From: Pseudolabrys sp.
Lineage (GTDB): Bacteria; Pseudomonadota; Alphaproteobacteria; Rhizobiales; Xanthobacteraceae
Assembly: GCA_026125895.1 (NCBI GenBank)
Contig: JAHCKG010000002.1
Location: forward strand, 62,001-126,000
Length of the DNA: 64,000 nt
Reading direction: 5' to 3'
The position numbers were made by a program, and so were the translations under genes. This document shows, piece by piece, positions 44,841 through 53,200 of this stretch. Every line of letters begins with the position of its first letter. Positions within the stretch are counted from its first letter, which is position 1. The notes beneath the pieces are model-generated. The model did no database searches, was not told where the DNA came from, and saw only the letters and a program-made list of their open reading frames with translations.

Positions 44841-45692
44841 ATGGCCGACAACCTTCACAGCAAATGGCTGCGCTCGACCGAGTGGCTCGCCGGCCAGCTC
44901 GGCAAGCCCAATGTCGTCATCGTCGATGGCTCGTTCTATCTGCCGACGCTCAAGCGTGACGCCAAGGCCGAATACCAGGCGGCGCACATTCCGGGCGCGG
45001 TGTTCTTCGACATCGACGCCATCGCCGATCACTCGACCGACCTGCCGCACATGCTGCCCGGGCCGACGCAGTTCGCCGAGGCCGTCGGCAAACTCGGTAT
45101 CGCCGAAACCGATACCATCGTCGTCTATGACGGCTCCGGCCTCGGCGGCGCGCCGCGCGTGTGGTGGACGTTCCGCATCTTCGGCGCCAAGAGCGTCTAC
45201 ATCCTCGATGGCGGCATGCCGGCGTGGAAGGCGGAGAACCGGCCGACCGAAGCCGGCGAGGTCAAGCCGGCGGCGAAGACCTTCAAGGCCGAGATGGCGA
45301 CCAACGCCGTCGCCATCACCGACGACATTTCGATGGCGCTCAATGGCACCGACACCCAGGTGGTCGATGCCCGCCCTGCCGGGCGTTTTGCCGGACGCGA
45401 CCCGGAGCCGCGGCCCGGCCTGCGCGGTGGCCATATGCCCGGCGCCTTCAACGTGCCCTCGACCGAGCTCGTCGAGAACGGCCGGCTGGCGAGCCCGGCC
45501 AAGATCAAGGCGGCGTTCGAGAAAGCCGGCGTCGATCTCGACAAGCCGATCATCACGAGCTGCGGCTCCGGCGTGTCGGCCGTGATCCTGGCGCTCGGTT
45601 TGGAGGCCCTCGGCAAGCCGCTGCCGCCGGTCTATGACGGCTCCTGGTCCGAATGGGGCGGCCGCCCCGACCTGCCCGTCACCAAAGACTGA
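44841..45692 (+). CDS. sseA: 3-mercaptopyruvate sulfurtransferase
   Basis: Two-domain rhodanese transferring sulfur from 3-mercaptopyruvate. Domain 1 (about residues 8-140) is catalytically silent; domain 2 (about 160-280) carries the active-site loop [12 protein letters not shown] with Cys about 241. The CGSGV form points to mercaptopyruvate rather than thiosulfate as donor. Other landmarks: [46 protein letters not shown] precedes the ATG at 44841. It follows alaX by 56 bases, completing a cysteine-metabolism run. Confidence 0.94.
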   Translation: MADNLHSKWLRSTEWLAGQLGKPNVVIVDGSFYLPTLKRDAKAEYQAAHIPGAVFFDIDAIADHSTDLPHMLPGPTQFAEAVGKLGIAETDTIVVYDGSGLGGAPRVWWTFRIFGAKSVYILDGGMPAWKAENRPTEAGEVKPAAKTFKAEMATNAVAITDDISMALNGTDTQVVDARPAGRFAGRDPEPRPGLRGGHMPGAFNVPSTELVENGRLASPAKIKAAFEKAGVDLDKPIITSCGSGVSAVILALGLEALGKPLPPVYDGSWSEWGGRPDLPVTKD

Positions 45693-45697
45693 AATTA

Positions 45698-45739
45698 TTA
45701 CCCGGGTGAATTGACACGAGTGTTTTACCCGGGTAATTA
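45698..45739 (+). promoter_or_regulatory. Promoter with twin TTACCCGGGT operators, DUF2239 gene
   Basis: Two copies of a palindromic core, TTACCCGGGTGA at 45698 and TTACCCGGGTAA at 45725 (27-base pitch), flank a perfect -35 box TTGACA at 45711-45716. A TAATTA -10 candidate at 45734-45739 (17-base spacing) overlaps the second copy. A repressor bound at both would cover the promoter. Transcription would start near the ATG at 45746, implying a leaderless or very short-leader mRNA. Confidence 0.7.
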
Positions 45740-45745
45740 GGCGGG

Positions 45746-46351
45746 ATGAAAAACGCTCATCCCATCATCGCGTCGACCCTCCATTGCACCGCCTTTGACG
45801 GCCCCAAACGCCTCGCCAGCGGCGCTTACGCCGATGTGGCCGTGGCTGTGAAACAGCACGTGCGGGCGCAGCCGGAGGCCTCAATCCTGATTTTCGACGA
45901 CCAGTCCGGTCGCGAGATCGATTTCGACCTGCGCGGCACGGATCGCGACATTGCCGAACGGGTGGCAAAGCAGTTTGCCGCCCCGGCCGAGCCGCCGCGC
46001 GCGGCCGGACGGCCCAGGCTCGGCGTCGTCAGCCGCGAAGTCACGTTGCTGCCGCGGCACTGGGAGTGGCTCGCCGCGCAACCCGGCGGCGCTTCGGCGA
46101 CGTTGCGGCGGCTGGTCGAGACCGCGTCACGCGACGGCGGCGACGACCGCGCCGTGCTGCGCCAGCTTCAGGAGCTCACCTATCGCTTCATGTCGGCCAT
46201 GGCCGGCAACCTGGCCGGCTTCGAGGAAGCCTCGCGCGCGCTGTTTGCCGGCAAGATCGCCGACATGGAAACGCACATGGCGGCATGGCCGCACGACGTG
46301 CGCGCCCACGTGCTGCGGCTGTTCGAAATGGAAAACGCACCGGCAACGTGA
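45746..46351 (+). CDS. DUF2239 family protein
   Basis: A 201-residue soluble protein recognised as DUF2239 by its VSREVTLLPRHWEWLAAQPG segment (residues about 92-111) and preceding GRPRL. The N-terminal part (about 1-75) is a small domain with ILIFDDQSGREIDFDLRG. The C-terminal part is helical and contains TLRRLVETASR and YRFMSAMAGNLAGFEEASRA. The central lysine/arginine-containing helix-turn-like text could bind DNA; an autoregulatory role with the two upstream TTACCCGGGT palindromes is attractive but unproven. The ATG is at or near the predicted transcription start. Family function unknown. Confidence 0.88.
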   Translation: MKNAHPIIASTLHCTAFDGPKRLASGAYADVAVAVKQHVRAQPEASILIFDDQSGREIDFDLRGTDRDIAERVAKQFAAPAEPPRAAGRPRLGVVSREVTLLPRHWEWLAAQPGGASATLRRLVETASRDGGDDRAVLRQLQELTYRFMSAMAGNLAGFEEASRALFAGKIADMETHMAAWPHDVRAHVLRLFEMENAPAT

Positions 46352-46360
46352 CGCTTACCG

Positions 46361-46427
46361 TAGCCCGGGTGAAGCGAAGCGGAACCCGGGAGGCCATCCC
46401 GGATTTCGCTTCGCTCCATCCGGGCTA
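46361..46427. repeat. Palindromic repeat (family C) between DUF2239 gene and aapP
   Basis: Arms 46361-46390 (TAGCCCGGGTGAAGCGAAGC) and 46398-46427 (GCTTCGCTCCATCCGGGCTA) are inverted, with a seven-base loop. It closely matches the copy at 2215-2288. It fills an 84-base convergent gap and may act as a two-way transcript end. Confidence 0.8.
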
Positions 46428-46435
46428 CAAATCCC

Positions 46436-47212
46436 TCAGTGCAGGATCTGGCTGAGGAACAGCTTGGTTCGCTCGTGCTGCGGATGGGTGAAGAACTCGT
46501 CCGGCGTATTCATCTCGACGATCTGTCCCGCATCCATGAAGATGACGCGGTTGGCGACCTGCCGCGCGAAGCCCATCTCGTGGGTCACGCACAGCATGGT
46601 CATGCCCTCCTCGGCGAGGCTCACCATGGTGTCGAGCACTTCCTTGACCATCTCCGGATCGAGCGCCGAGGTCGGCTCGTCGAACAGCATGATCTTCGGG
46701 CTCATGCACAACGCGCGGGCGATGGCGACGCGCTGCTGCTGGCCGCCGGAGAGTTGCCCCGGATATTTCAGCGCCTGGTCCGGGATCTTGACGCGGGTGA
46801 GGAAGTGCATGGCGATTTCCTCGGCCTGCTTCTTCGGCATCTTGCGCACCCAGATCGGCGCCAGCGTGCAGTTCTCGAGCACGGTGAGATGCGGAAACAG
46901 ATTGAAATGCTGGAACACCATGCCGACCTCGCGGCGCACTTCGTCGATCTTCTTGAGATCGTCGGTCAGCTCGACGCCATCGACGACGACCTGCCCCTTC
47001 TGGAATTCCTCGAGCCGGTTGATGCAGCGGATCATCGTCGATTTGCCGGACCCCGACGGGCCGCAAATGACGATGCGCTCGCCGCCGGAGACGCGCAGAT
47101 TGATGTCGCGCAACACGTGGAAATCGCCGTACCACTTGTTCATGTTGCGGATCTCGACCGCAACCGGATTGTTGAGCCGCGTCGGTTTGATCTTCACCGT
47201 AGTTTCGGCCAT
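46436..47212 (-). CDS. aapP: General L-amino-acid ABC transporter ATPase AapP
   Basis: ATPase of a polar amino-acid importer. The start at 47212 ([20 protein letters not shown]) is preceded by AGAGAGGGG. Walker A is GPSGSGKST, the signature [15 protein letters not shown], Walker [12 protein letters not shown] and the switch [25 protein letters not shown]-loop is typical of the GlnQ/AapP group. Length 258. Last gene of aapJQMP, and its 3' end faces DUF2239 across a palindrome. Confidence 0.95.
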   Translation of the reverse strand: MAETTVKIKPTRLNNPVAVEIRNMNKWYGDFHVLRDINLRVSGGERIVICGPSGSGKSTMIRCINRLEEFQKGQVVVDGVELTDDLKKIDEVRREVGMVFQHFNLFPHLTVLENCTLAPIWVRKMPKKQAEEIAMHFLTRVKIPDQALKYPGQLSGGQQQRVAIARALCMSPKIMLFDEPTSALDPEMVKEVLDTMVSLAEEGMTMLCVTHEMGFARQVANRVIFMDAGQIVEMNTPDEFFTHPQHERTKLFLSQILH

Positions 47213-47281
47213 TGCGACCCCTCTCTTCGCAGTCGTCCAACACCTGGCGCGACGGCCCCTCACCGCCGCGCCGCAACTTAA

Positions 47282-48448
47282 CTAACGTCTGGTCGCCTTG
47301 CCGAGCCGCGCCTCGGTCATCCGCGCGTAACGCGACATGCCGTAGCAGAAGACCAGGTAGAACAGCGCCGCCACCAGATAGCCGGTCGTCGACGTCACCG
47401 GAGTCGCCCATTTCGGATCGATGCGCGACACCTCGATGGTGCGCAGCAGGTCGAAAATGCCGACGATGAACACCAGCGAGGTGTCCTTGAACATACCGAT
47501 GAAGGTGTTGACGATGTTCGGAATGGTGATCTTGAGCGCCTGCGGCAGGATGATCAGCCGCATCATCTGCCAATAGCCGAGCCCGACCGCCATCGCGCCT
47601 TCGAACTGCCCTTTCGGGATCGCGGCGAGGCCGGCGCGCACCACTTCCGCCATGTAGGCCGAGGCAAACAGCGCGATACCGATGAGCGCGCGCAGCAGCT
47701 TGTTCGGCGACAGCTCCTCCGGCACGAACAGCGGCAGCATCACGCTCGCCATGAACAGCACCGTGATCAGCGGCACGCCGCGCACGAATTCGATGAACAG
47801 CACGGAGAAGAACTTGACCGTCGGCATGTTCGAGCGCCGGCCGAGCGCGAGCAGGATGCCGATCGGCAGCGAACAGGCGATGCCGACCGAGGCCACGACG
47901 ATCGTGACGAGGACGCCACCCCACAACACGGTATCGACGACCGGCAGGCCGATCGCCGGCATGCCGCTGAGCAGGATATAGGACACGATCGGCAATACGA
48001 CGAAGCTGTAGAACACGCCGAGGCTGCGCCGCGGTGCGTTGAGCCACAGCAGCCAGGTCACGCCGATGGCGAGCAACACGAAGAACACATCGACGCGCCA
48101 GCGCTCGGGGATCGGATAGGAGCCGTAGATGAAATACGGCAGGCGTTCCCAGACGAACGGCCAACAGGCTCCGATGGGCCGGTTCTGCACGCTTTCCAGA
48201 CAGGCGTTGCGGTCGGCGCCGGTCCACACCGCGTCGAAGAAGACAAACCGCAACAGGTCGGGAATGACCCAGAGCGCCAGCAGCACGATGAGGATCGTCA
48301 GAACGATATTGAACGGCGACGAGAACAGGTTCTCGCGCACCCAGCCGATTGGGCCGGCCATCGAGGCAGGCGGCGGTTGCTGTTCCAGCGTCTGCTTGCG
48401 GACGAAGCGGGCTTCGGCAATCGCCAGTTCGCCTTCGGACATCGTCAT
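47282..48448 (-). CDS. aapM: General L-amino-acid ABC transporter permease AapM
   Basis: One of two long permeases. The 388-residue protein has an N-terminal helix (about 37-60, IVLTILIVLLALWVIPDLLR), further helices near 105-160, and the ABC permease region (about 180-375). The permease signature loop is EVVRAGLAAIPKGQFEGAMA followed by LGYWQMMRLIILPQALK. These proteins are longer than HisM-type permeases (about 240) because of N-terminal helices, typical of AapQ/AapM. It starts 10 bases after aapQ ends. Confidence 0.94.
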   Translation of the reverse strand: MTMSEGELAIAEARFVRKQTLEQQPPPASMAGPIGWVRENLFSSPFNIVLTILIVLLALWVIPDLLRFVFFDAVWTGADRNACLESVQNRPIGACWPFVWERLPYFIYGSYPIPERWRVDVFFVLLAIGVTWLLWLNAPRRSLGVFYSFVVLPIVSYILLSGMPAIGLPVVDTVLWGGVLVTIVVASVGIACSLPIGILLALGRRSNMPTVKFFSVLFIEFVRGVPLITVLFMASVMLPLFVPEELSPNKLLRALIGIALFASAYMAEVVRAGLAAIPKGQFEGAMAVGLGYWQMMRLIILPQALKITIPNIVNTFIGMFKDTSLVFIVGIFDLLRTIEVSRIDPKWATPVTSTTGYLVAALFYLVFCYGMSRYARMTEARLGKATRR

Positions 48449-48458
48449 GGCGCGGCCC

Positions 48459-49649
48459 TCACCGTTCCACCAGCTTGACGCGACTGTTGTAGATATTCAT
48501 CAACAGCGACGTGAACAGGCTGATGAAGAGATAGACCAGCATCGTGATGGCGACGACCTCGACGGCCTGCCCGGTCTGATTGAGCACCGTGCCGGTGAAG
48601 ACCTGCACCAGATCCGGATAACCGACCGCGACCGCGAGCGATGAGTTCTTGATCAGATTGAGGTACTGGCTGGTGAGCGGCGGCACGATGACGCGCATGG
48701 CTTGCGGCACGATGATCAGCCGCAAGGTCGGACCCGATTTCATGCCGAGCGAATAGGACGCCTCGGTCTGACCGTGGGACACGGCGAGAATGCCGGCTCG
48801 CACCACTTCGGCAATGAAGGCCGCCGTGTAGACGCTCAGGCCCAGCAACAACGCGACGAACTCCGGCTGCAACGCCAGACCGCCGGTGATGTTGAAGCGA
48901 CCGACCTGCGGCGCGTCGAAATGCAGCGGCATGCCAAGCAGGAGAAACAGGATGAACGGCAGGCCGATCACCAGGCCAAGTGTCACCAGTGCGACGGGCG
49001 CCTGCTGGCCGGTCGCCATTTGGCGCTTGCGGGCCCAGTAATAAAAGCCGCACGCGCCGGCGATGCCGATCAGGATCGCGATTTCGACCCAGCCGAAGCC
49101 CGGATCGCGCAGCGGTTCGGGTACGAACAGGCCACGGTTGTTGAGAAACGAACCGAAGAATTTGTGGCTATCGCGGATATCCGGCAGCGCCTTGAGCACC
49201 GCGTTGTACCAGAACAGCAGTTGCAGCAGCAGCGGGATGTTGCGGATGGTTTCGACGTAGCCGGTCGCCACCTTGGACAACAGCCAGTTCTTCGACAGAC
49301 GGCTGATGCCGACGGTGAAGCCGAGGATGGTGGCAATGACGATGCCCATCGCGCCGACCAGCAGCGTGTTGAGCAGACCGACCCAGAACGCCGTGCCGTA
49401 GGTCGAGACCGACGCGCTGTATTCGATCAGCGTTTGCGAGATATCGAAGCCCGCGGCCTGGTCCCAAAAGCCGAAGCCGGACGCGACGTTCGCGCGCTTC
49501 AGGTTGTCGACTGCGTTGCTGGCGGCCGCATAGATGACCAGCACAACGAGGACGCAGAGCACGACCTGATAGGCGATGCTGCGAAACTTCGGGTCGTTAT
49601 AGAAGGCAACGCGCGCCGGTTGCTGCGCTCCCGCGTTCTCGATCGCCAT
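48459..49649 (-). CDS. aapQ: General L-amino-acid ABC transporter permease AapQ
   Basis: The partner permease, 396 residues. It begins with a hydrophilic leader (about 1-25), then helix IAYQVVLCVLVVLVIYAAAS. The permease domain shows TLLVGAMGIVIATILGFTVG and the signature EVVRAGILAVSHGQTEASYS with LGMKSGPTLRLIIVPQAMRV. An amino-terminal WVEIAILIGIAGACGFYYWA pair in mid-protein is the AapQ-type insert. It forms a heterodimer with AapM. A strong hairpin lies between it and aapJ. GAGGGGATC precedes its ATG. Confidence 0.94.
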   Translation of the reverse strand: MAIENAGAQQPARVAFYNDPKFRSIAYQVVLCVLVVLVIYAAASNAVDNLKRANVASGFGFWDQAAGFDISQTLIEYSASVSTYGTAFWVGLLNTLLVGAMGIVIATILGFTVGISRLSKNWLLSKVATGYVETIRNIPLLLQLLFWYNAVLKALPDIRDSHKFFGSFLNNRGLFVPEPLRDPGFGWVEIAILIGIAGACGFYYWARKRQMATGQQAPVALVTLGLVIGLPFILFLLLGMPLHFDAPQVGRFNITGGLALQPEFVALLLGLSVYTAAFIAEVVRAGILAVSHGQTEASYSLGMKSGPTLRLIIVPQAMRVIVPPLTSQYLNLIKNSSLAVAVGYPDLVQVFTGTVLNQTGQAVEVVAITMLVYLFISLFTSLLMNIYNSRVKLVER

Positions 49650-49706
49650 GATCCCCTCGTCAGGAGCGCCCTTGTTATAACGCCTGGGCGTGTCTCCGAA
49701 ATTTTT

Positions 49707-49732
49707 GGCCGCGGACTTTTACGTCCGCGGCC
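49707..49732. other. Perfect ten-base-pair intercistronic hairpin, aapJ-aapQ
   Basis: GGCCGCGGAC (49707-49716) and GTCCGCGGCC (49723-49732) form a perfect stem with a six-base loop, within the 98-base gap. In the transcript the stem is followed by an A-rich, not U-rich, tract, so it is unlikely to be a plain terminator. It more likely protects the aapJ message 3' end, giving more receptor than permease. Confidence 0.65.
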
Positions 49733-49747
49733 ATCTCACTCAACCGG

Positions 49748-50761
49748 TTAATGGATCGGCGGGGCGTACATGATGCCGCCCTTGGTCCAAAGTTTGTTGA
49801 GGCCGCGGTCGATCTTCAGCGGCGAACCGGCGCCGACATTGCGATCGAACGACTCGCCATAGTTACCGACCTGCTTGACGATCTTGTAGAAGGCGTCCTT
49901 GGTCAGGCCGAGCTGTTCGCCGAAGTTGCCTTCGACGCCGAGCAGGCGGCGGATTTCCGGATTGTTCGACTTCATCATCTCGTCGGCGTTCTTGGAGTCC
50001 ACGCCGAGGTCTTCGGCGTCGATCATCGCGAACAGCGTCCACTTGACGACGTCGAACCACTGGTCGTCGCCATGGCGAACGGAAGGGCCGAGCGGCTCTT
50101 TCGAGATGATCTCGGGCAGAACGATGTGGTCGTCCGGCTTGGCAAGACGCAGACGCTCCGAATACAGGCCCGACGCGTCGGTCGTGAAGGCGTCGCAGCG
50201 GCCGGCGTCATAGGCCTTCACCGTCTGGTCGGCGTCGGCGAAGGTCACTGACTTGAGCTGCATCTTGTTGGCGCGGAAGTAGTCCGCGAGGTTGAGCTCG
50301 GTGGTGGTGCCCTGCTGCACGCAGACCGACGCGCCGTTGAGCTCGAGCGCCGAGTTCACCTTGAGCGACTTGCGAACCATGAAACCCTGGCCGTCATAGT
50401 AGTTCACGCCGGTGAAGTTGAGGCCGAGCGTGGTGTCGCGGGAAATCGTCCAGGTGGTGTTGCGCGCCAGGAGATCGACGTCGCCGGACTGCAGCGCGGT
50501 GAAGCGGTCCTTCGCCGTCAGGGGCACGAACTTGACCTTCTTGGCGTCGCCGAGCACCGCGGCAGCGACCGCGCGGCAGACATCGACGTCTAGACCCGTC
50601 CAGTTACCCTGCGCGTCCGGCAAGCCGAAGCCGGCGAGCTGGCCATTCGCACCGCAGTTGAGAACACCACGATCCTTGACCTGTTTCAGCGTCTGAGCCG
50701 ACGCGCCTTGGGCGACGAAAACCGCCGCCGCCAACGCCAGAATACCGACAACTCGTTTCAT
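49748..50761 (-). CDS. aapJ: General L-amino-acid-binding protein AapJ
   Basis: Periplasmic receptor of the Aap system. The 337-residue precursor has a Sec signal (about residues 1-22, ending QGASA). Family text includes LKQVKDRGVLNCGANGQLAG, FGLPDAQGNWTGLDVDVCRA and PLTAKDRFTALQSGDVDLLA with WTISRDTTLGLNF. Aap receptors bind a broad range of L-amino acids. First gene of aapJQMP, with its own 391-base upstream region carrying repeats. GAGGCTGCACA precedes the ATG. Confidence 0.95.
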   Translation of the reverse strand: MKRVVGILALAAAVFVAQGASAQTLKQVKDRGVLNCGANGQLAGFGLPDAQGNWTGLDVDVCRAVAAAVLGDAKKVKFVPLTAKDRFTALQSGDVDLLARNTTWTISRDTTLGLNFTGVNYYDGQGFMVRKSLKVNSALELNGASVCVQQGTTTELNLADYFRANKMQLKSVTFADADQTVKAYDAGRCDAFTTDASGLYSERLRLAKPDDHIVLPEIISKEPLGPSVRHGDDQWFDVVKWTLFAMIDAEDLGVDSKNADEMMKSNNPEIRRLLGVEGNFGEQLGLTKDAFYKIVKQVGNYGESFDRNVGAGSPLKIDRGLNKLWTKGGIMYAPPIH

Positions 50762-51152
50762 TGTGCAGCCTCATCCCATGCTTGTTGATTGAGTATTAGG
50801 CCCCCCGGAGCTGGCACACCTTCCCCTCGAAAGGCAGTCTTCCGTTGAAAGAGATTGTTCCTCGAAATGGATTCCCCTCTCGAACGGCGTTGTTTTCCCC
50901 TCGAAGTCATCGTGGCGCATAAATGAGCCACGATTGCCTTCGCCATTCCCAGAGCATGCTCCTAATTCGGTATCTCAGAACGATTGAGGCGCAAGGTCAA
51001 GGGCTTAAACTCGTTGGCGATGCACAAAGGGAGCCCGCCCTGCCCTTATGGGTGCAGGCTCCTGCTTGGATTTTTCGCAAATGGCAGATGTCCTTTCACA
51101 TGCGACAATCATACAGACCGACATGTGAGCGAACGCAATTTCCATGCCGCCT
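50762..51152. other. 391-base region between LAB_N gene and aapJ
   Basis: No gene is supported. Towards aapJ lie five imperfect TTCCCCTCGAA-type repeats (separate entry) and, at 50909-50934, an eight-base inverted repeat ATCGTGGC/GCCACGAT around ten bases. The part 50935-51130 is visibly lower in G+C than its surroundings and contains no recognisable remnant. The aapJ promoter must lie here on the minus strand; no -24/-12 sigma-54 site was found. Confidence 0.55.
50821..50906 (-). repeat. Five imperfect TTCCCCTCGAA repeats upstream of aapJ
   Basis: Copies at 50821 (TTCCCCTCGAAAG), 50840 (TTCCGTTGAAAG), 50858 (TTCCTCGAAAT), 50872 (TTCCCCTCTCGAAC) and 50895 (TTCCCCTCGAAG). The copies are 14-23 bases apart, beginning about 60 bases before the aapJ start. 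As read by the aapJ strand the unit is TTCGAGGGGAA. Clustered regulator sites are one explanation; tandem slippage is another. Confidence 0.6.
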
Positions 51153-51482
51153 CTACGCGGCGGCACCCTCGCCGCGACCGCGCAGCACGAATTGCAGGTT
51201 GCGGAGATAAACGAACACGCCGAAGGCCTGGCCGATGATGAAGACCGGATCCTTGCGATAGAGCGCGTAGCCGAGCAGCATGATGCCGCCGCCGATCGAG
51301 AATACCCAAAAGGTCATCGGCACGACGCTGCGACCGGCGCGTTCGGATGCGATCCACTGCACGACGAAACGCATGGCGAAAAGAAACTGCGCCACATAGC
51401 CGAGCAGAACGCCCCAGTCGGCGCCGCCGACGAACACGTCATGGAGATAGCCGCCAACGGTTTGGGCGATATCGATCAGCAT
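51153..51482 (-). CDS. LAB_N-domain membrane protein (lipid A biosynthesis N-terminal domain)
   Basis: A 109-residue protein made almost entirely of the LAB_N domain. Three or four hydrophobic segments and the signature FAMRFVVQWIASERAGRSVV, then FWVFSIGGGIMLLGYALYRK and DPVFIIGQAFGVFVYLRNL. In enterobacteria this domain is known from proteins tied to lipid A modification; stand-alone copies commonly sit beside GT2 genes as here. GAAGGAAGT precedes the ATG at 51482. Last gene of the GT39-PAP2-GT2-LAB_N run. Molecular activity unknown. Confidence 0.85.
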   Translation of the reverse strand: MLIDIAQTVGGYLHDVFVGGADWGVLLGYVAQFLFAMRFVVQWIASERAGRSVVPMTFWVFSIGGGIMLLGYALYRKDPVFIIGQAFGVFVYLRNLQFVLRGRGEGAAA

Positions 51483-51545
51483 GGCTTACTTCCTTCGTTG
51501 CAGGAGACTTGACGGGTTGCGCTACCTGAGCGGCCGCGCAAGCCG

Positions 51546-52274
51546 TCAATTGTCGATGATTTCCGGCACGCGCTTGCGACGGCGGATCAGCCACCAGACG
51601 CCCGCCAAATCGAGAATGCCGACCCAGAGCCGGTCCCACAGGCCGTAATTCGACACGCCCGATCCCCGCGGCCTGTCGACGACATCGACATAGCCGACGC
51701 CGAGACCCTCGCGCTTGATCAGGGCCGGCATGAAACGGTGCAGCGCGTCGAAATACGGCAGCCGCAGATAGACGTCACGTCGGAACGCCTTGAGGCCGCA
51801 GCCAGTGTCGCGCGTGCCATCGCGCAGCACCGCGCCGCGCACGGCATTGGCGATGCGCGACTGGATGCGCTTGAAGCCGCCCTTGCGCGCCAGCCGCTGG
51901 CCGGCGATGAGACCGACATCCGGCGCGCCCGCTTCCAGAGCCCGCAACATTGCCGGGATGAAAGCCGGATCGTTCTGGCCGTCGCCATCGATGGTGCAGA
52001 TGACCGGCGCGCGCGCCGCGGTCACGCCGGTGCGCACCGCAGCCGACTGACCACAAGACTGCTTGTGGCTGACGCGGCGCAGGAACGGGTGGAGCGCCAT
52101 CAGGCGCTTGAGTTCGGCCTCGGTGCCGTCAGTCGAGCCGTCATTGACGTAGACGATTTCGAACGGCCACTGCCCCTCGAGTGCGGCGGCGATCTCTGCA
52201 ACCAGCGGCGCGACGTTGCCGGTCTCGTTGCGGACCGGCACCACGACGGCCACTGCGGGGGCAATGCTGCTCAT
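51546..52274 (-). CDS. Family 2 glycosyltransferase (polyprenyl-phosphate sugar synthase type)
   Basis: A 242-residue GT-A enzyme of the dolichol-phosphate mannose synthase/ArnC type. Landmarks: VAVVVPVRNETGNVAPLV, the nucleotide-site VYVNDGSTDGTEAELKRL, the metal motif TIDGDGQNDPAF (Asp-x-Asp) and RDTGCGLKAFRRDVYLRLPY. C-terminal YGLWDRLWVGILDLAGVWWL is probably membrane-associated. Inferred reaction: sugar from a nucleotide donor to undecaprenyl phosphate in the cytoplasmic leaflet. The donor sugar is not readable. It is 63 bases upstream of the LAB_N gene. Confidence 0.9.
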   Translation of the reverse strand: MSSIAPAVAVVVPVRNETGNVAPLVAEIAAALEGQWPFEIVYVNDGSTDGTEAELKRLMALHPFLRRVSHKQSCGQSAAVRTGVTAARAPVICTIDGDGQNDPAFIPAMLRALEAGAPDVGLIAGQRLARKGGFKRIQSRIANAVRGAVLRDGTRDTGCGLKAFRRDVYLRLPYFDALHRFMPALIKREGLGVGYVDVVDRPRGSGVSNYGLWDRLWVGILDLAGVWWLIRRRKRVPEIIDN

Positions 52275-52366
52275 AACCGTATGATACTCTTATCGAAAAC
52301 CCTGCGAGCCGGCCGGAATGGCGGCCTCCTCCGAGGCATCACCGAGAGCCCGGTGGCTGCTCTTTA

Positions 52367-53200
52367 TTAAGCCAAAAGCTCGCGGGCAACAGCTTTGATC
52401 CGGCGCACCGAAGGCCCGGGGAACTGGTGGATGCGGCCGTCCGCGGCAATGGAAAAGCCCAGCCGCTGCGCCGCGAACCAGCGCCGGATCAGGATGACAC
52501 CGCCGATACCGACGACCGCGCCGAGCAGCGTATCGGTGAAGAAATGCGCCTGCACGACGATCCGGCTGATGGCGATCACCAGGGCATAGAGCAACGCCAC
52601 GGTGCGCCAGCGCGGCCACAGCGTGCCGACGGCGGCCAGCACCGCGAAGGCGGTCGTCGCGTGCCCCGACGGCATGCCGGCCCAGGCCGGCGTCCAGTGA
52701 AACGGGTCGAACACGAATGGATCGATGCGACCCGGCACGCCCGGCCGTGCTCGGCCGATCATGTTTTTGACGAGCGACGAGAACAGCCCCGGCAGGCCGA
52801 TCGCGACGAACAGAAAGCCGACGCGCACGAGGATGGCCGCCTGGACCGCTTGCGCGATCGGCGTGACCGCCCGCGGCAGCGCGGCCAGCGCGACGAAGGT
52901 CAGGCCGAGCGGCCACAGCACCCAGGCGCCTTTGCCGAAATCGGTAAGGAAGTTGAAGAAGTCCACGACGCCGCGCGGCAGCGTGCGCGCAAACCGGGTG
53001 GCCCCGGCATCGACGAACGTCATGCCGAGCAGGATGACGGCGAGCACGACGGCAGCGCCGATGAGCACCCGGCGCGGATCGCGAATCCAGGGAAACGTCT
53101 TGGCCCAGTCGATCGGCTGAAACAGCCGCCGCAGCGAGCCGATCACGTTGAAGTTCAGTCGTTGCGCGGCAGGCGACAGGACGGGCAGCTTAACGGTCAT
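52367..53200 (-). CDS. PAP2-family membrane phosphatase (LpxE/LpxF-like)
   Basis: A 277-residue membrane phosphatase. The start is the ATG at 53200 (MTVKLPVLSPAAQRLNFNVI), which overlaps the GT39 stop by four bases; a much longer frame running back to 54304 is the shadow of GT39 and is discarded. The three catalytic motifs are KNMIGRARP (KxxxxxxRP), PSGHATTAF and SRIVVQAHFFTD (SRxxxxxHxxxD). About six membrane helices. Likely substrates are lipid A phosphates or undecaprenyl pyrophosphate, inferred from the operon rather than the sequence. Confidence 0.9.
   Translation of the reverse strand: MTVKLPVLSPAAQRLNFNVIGSLRRLFQPIDWAKTFPWIRDPRRVLIGAAVVLAVILLGMTFVDAGATRFARTLPRGVVDFFNFLTDFGKGAWVLWPLGLTFVALAALPRAVTPIAQAVQAAILVRVGFLFVAIGLPGLFSSLVKNMIGRARPGVPGRIDPFVFDPFHWTPAWAGMPSGHATTAFAVLAAVGTLWPRWRTVALLYALVIAISRIVVQAHFFTDTLLGAVVGIGGVILIRRWFAAQRLGFSIAADGRIHQFPGPSVRRIKAVARELLA

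Noticed and set aside
46425-48227. A 600-residue minus-strand frame across aapP and aapM
   Set aside because: Arg/Ala/His-rich shadow text; aapP and aapM with all ABC motifs occupy another frame.
49707-49732. The aapJ-aapQ hairpin as an intrinsic terminator
   Set aside because: The transcript after the stem is A-rich, so the required U-tract is missing.
50762-51152. A hidden small gene or gene remnant in the 391-base gap
   Set aside because: Short frames there lack ribosome sites and recognisable text; lower G+C is better explained as regulatory DNA.
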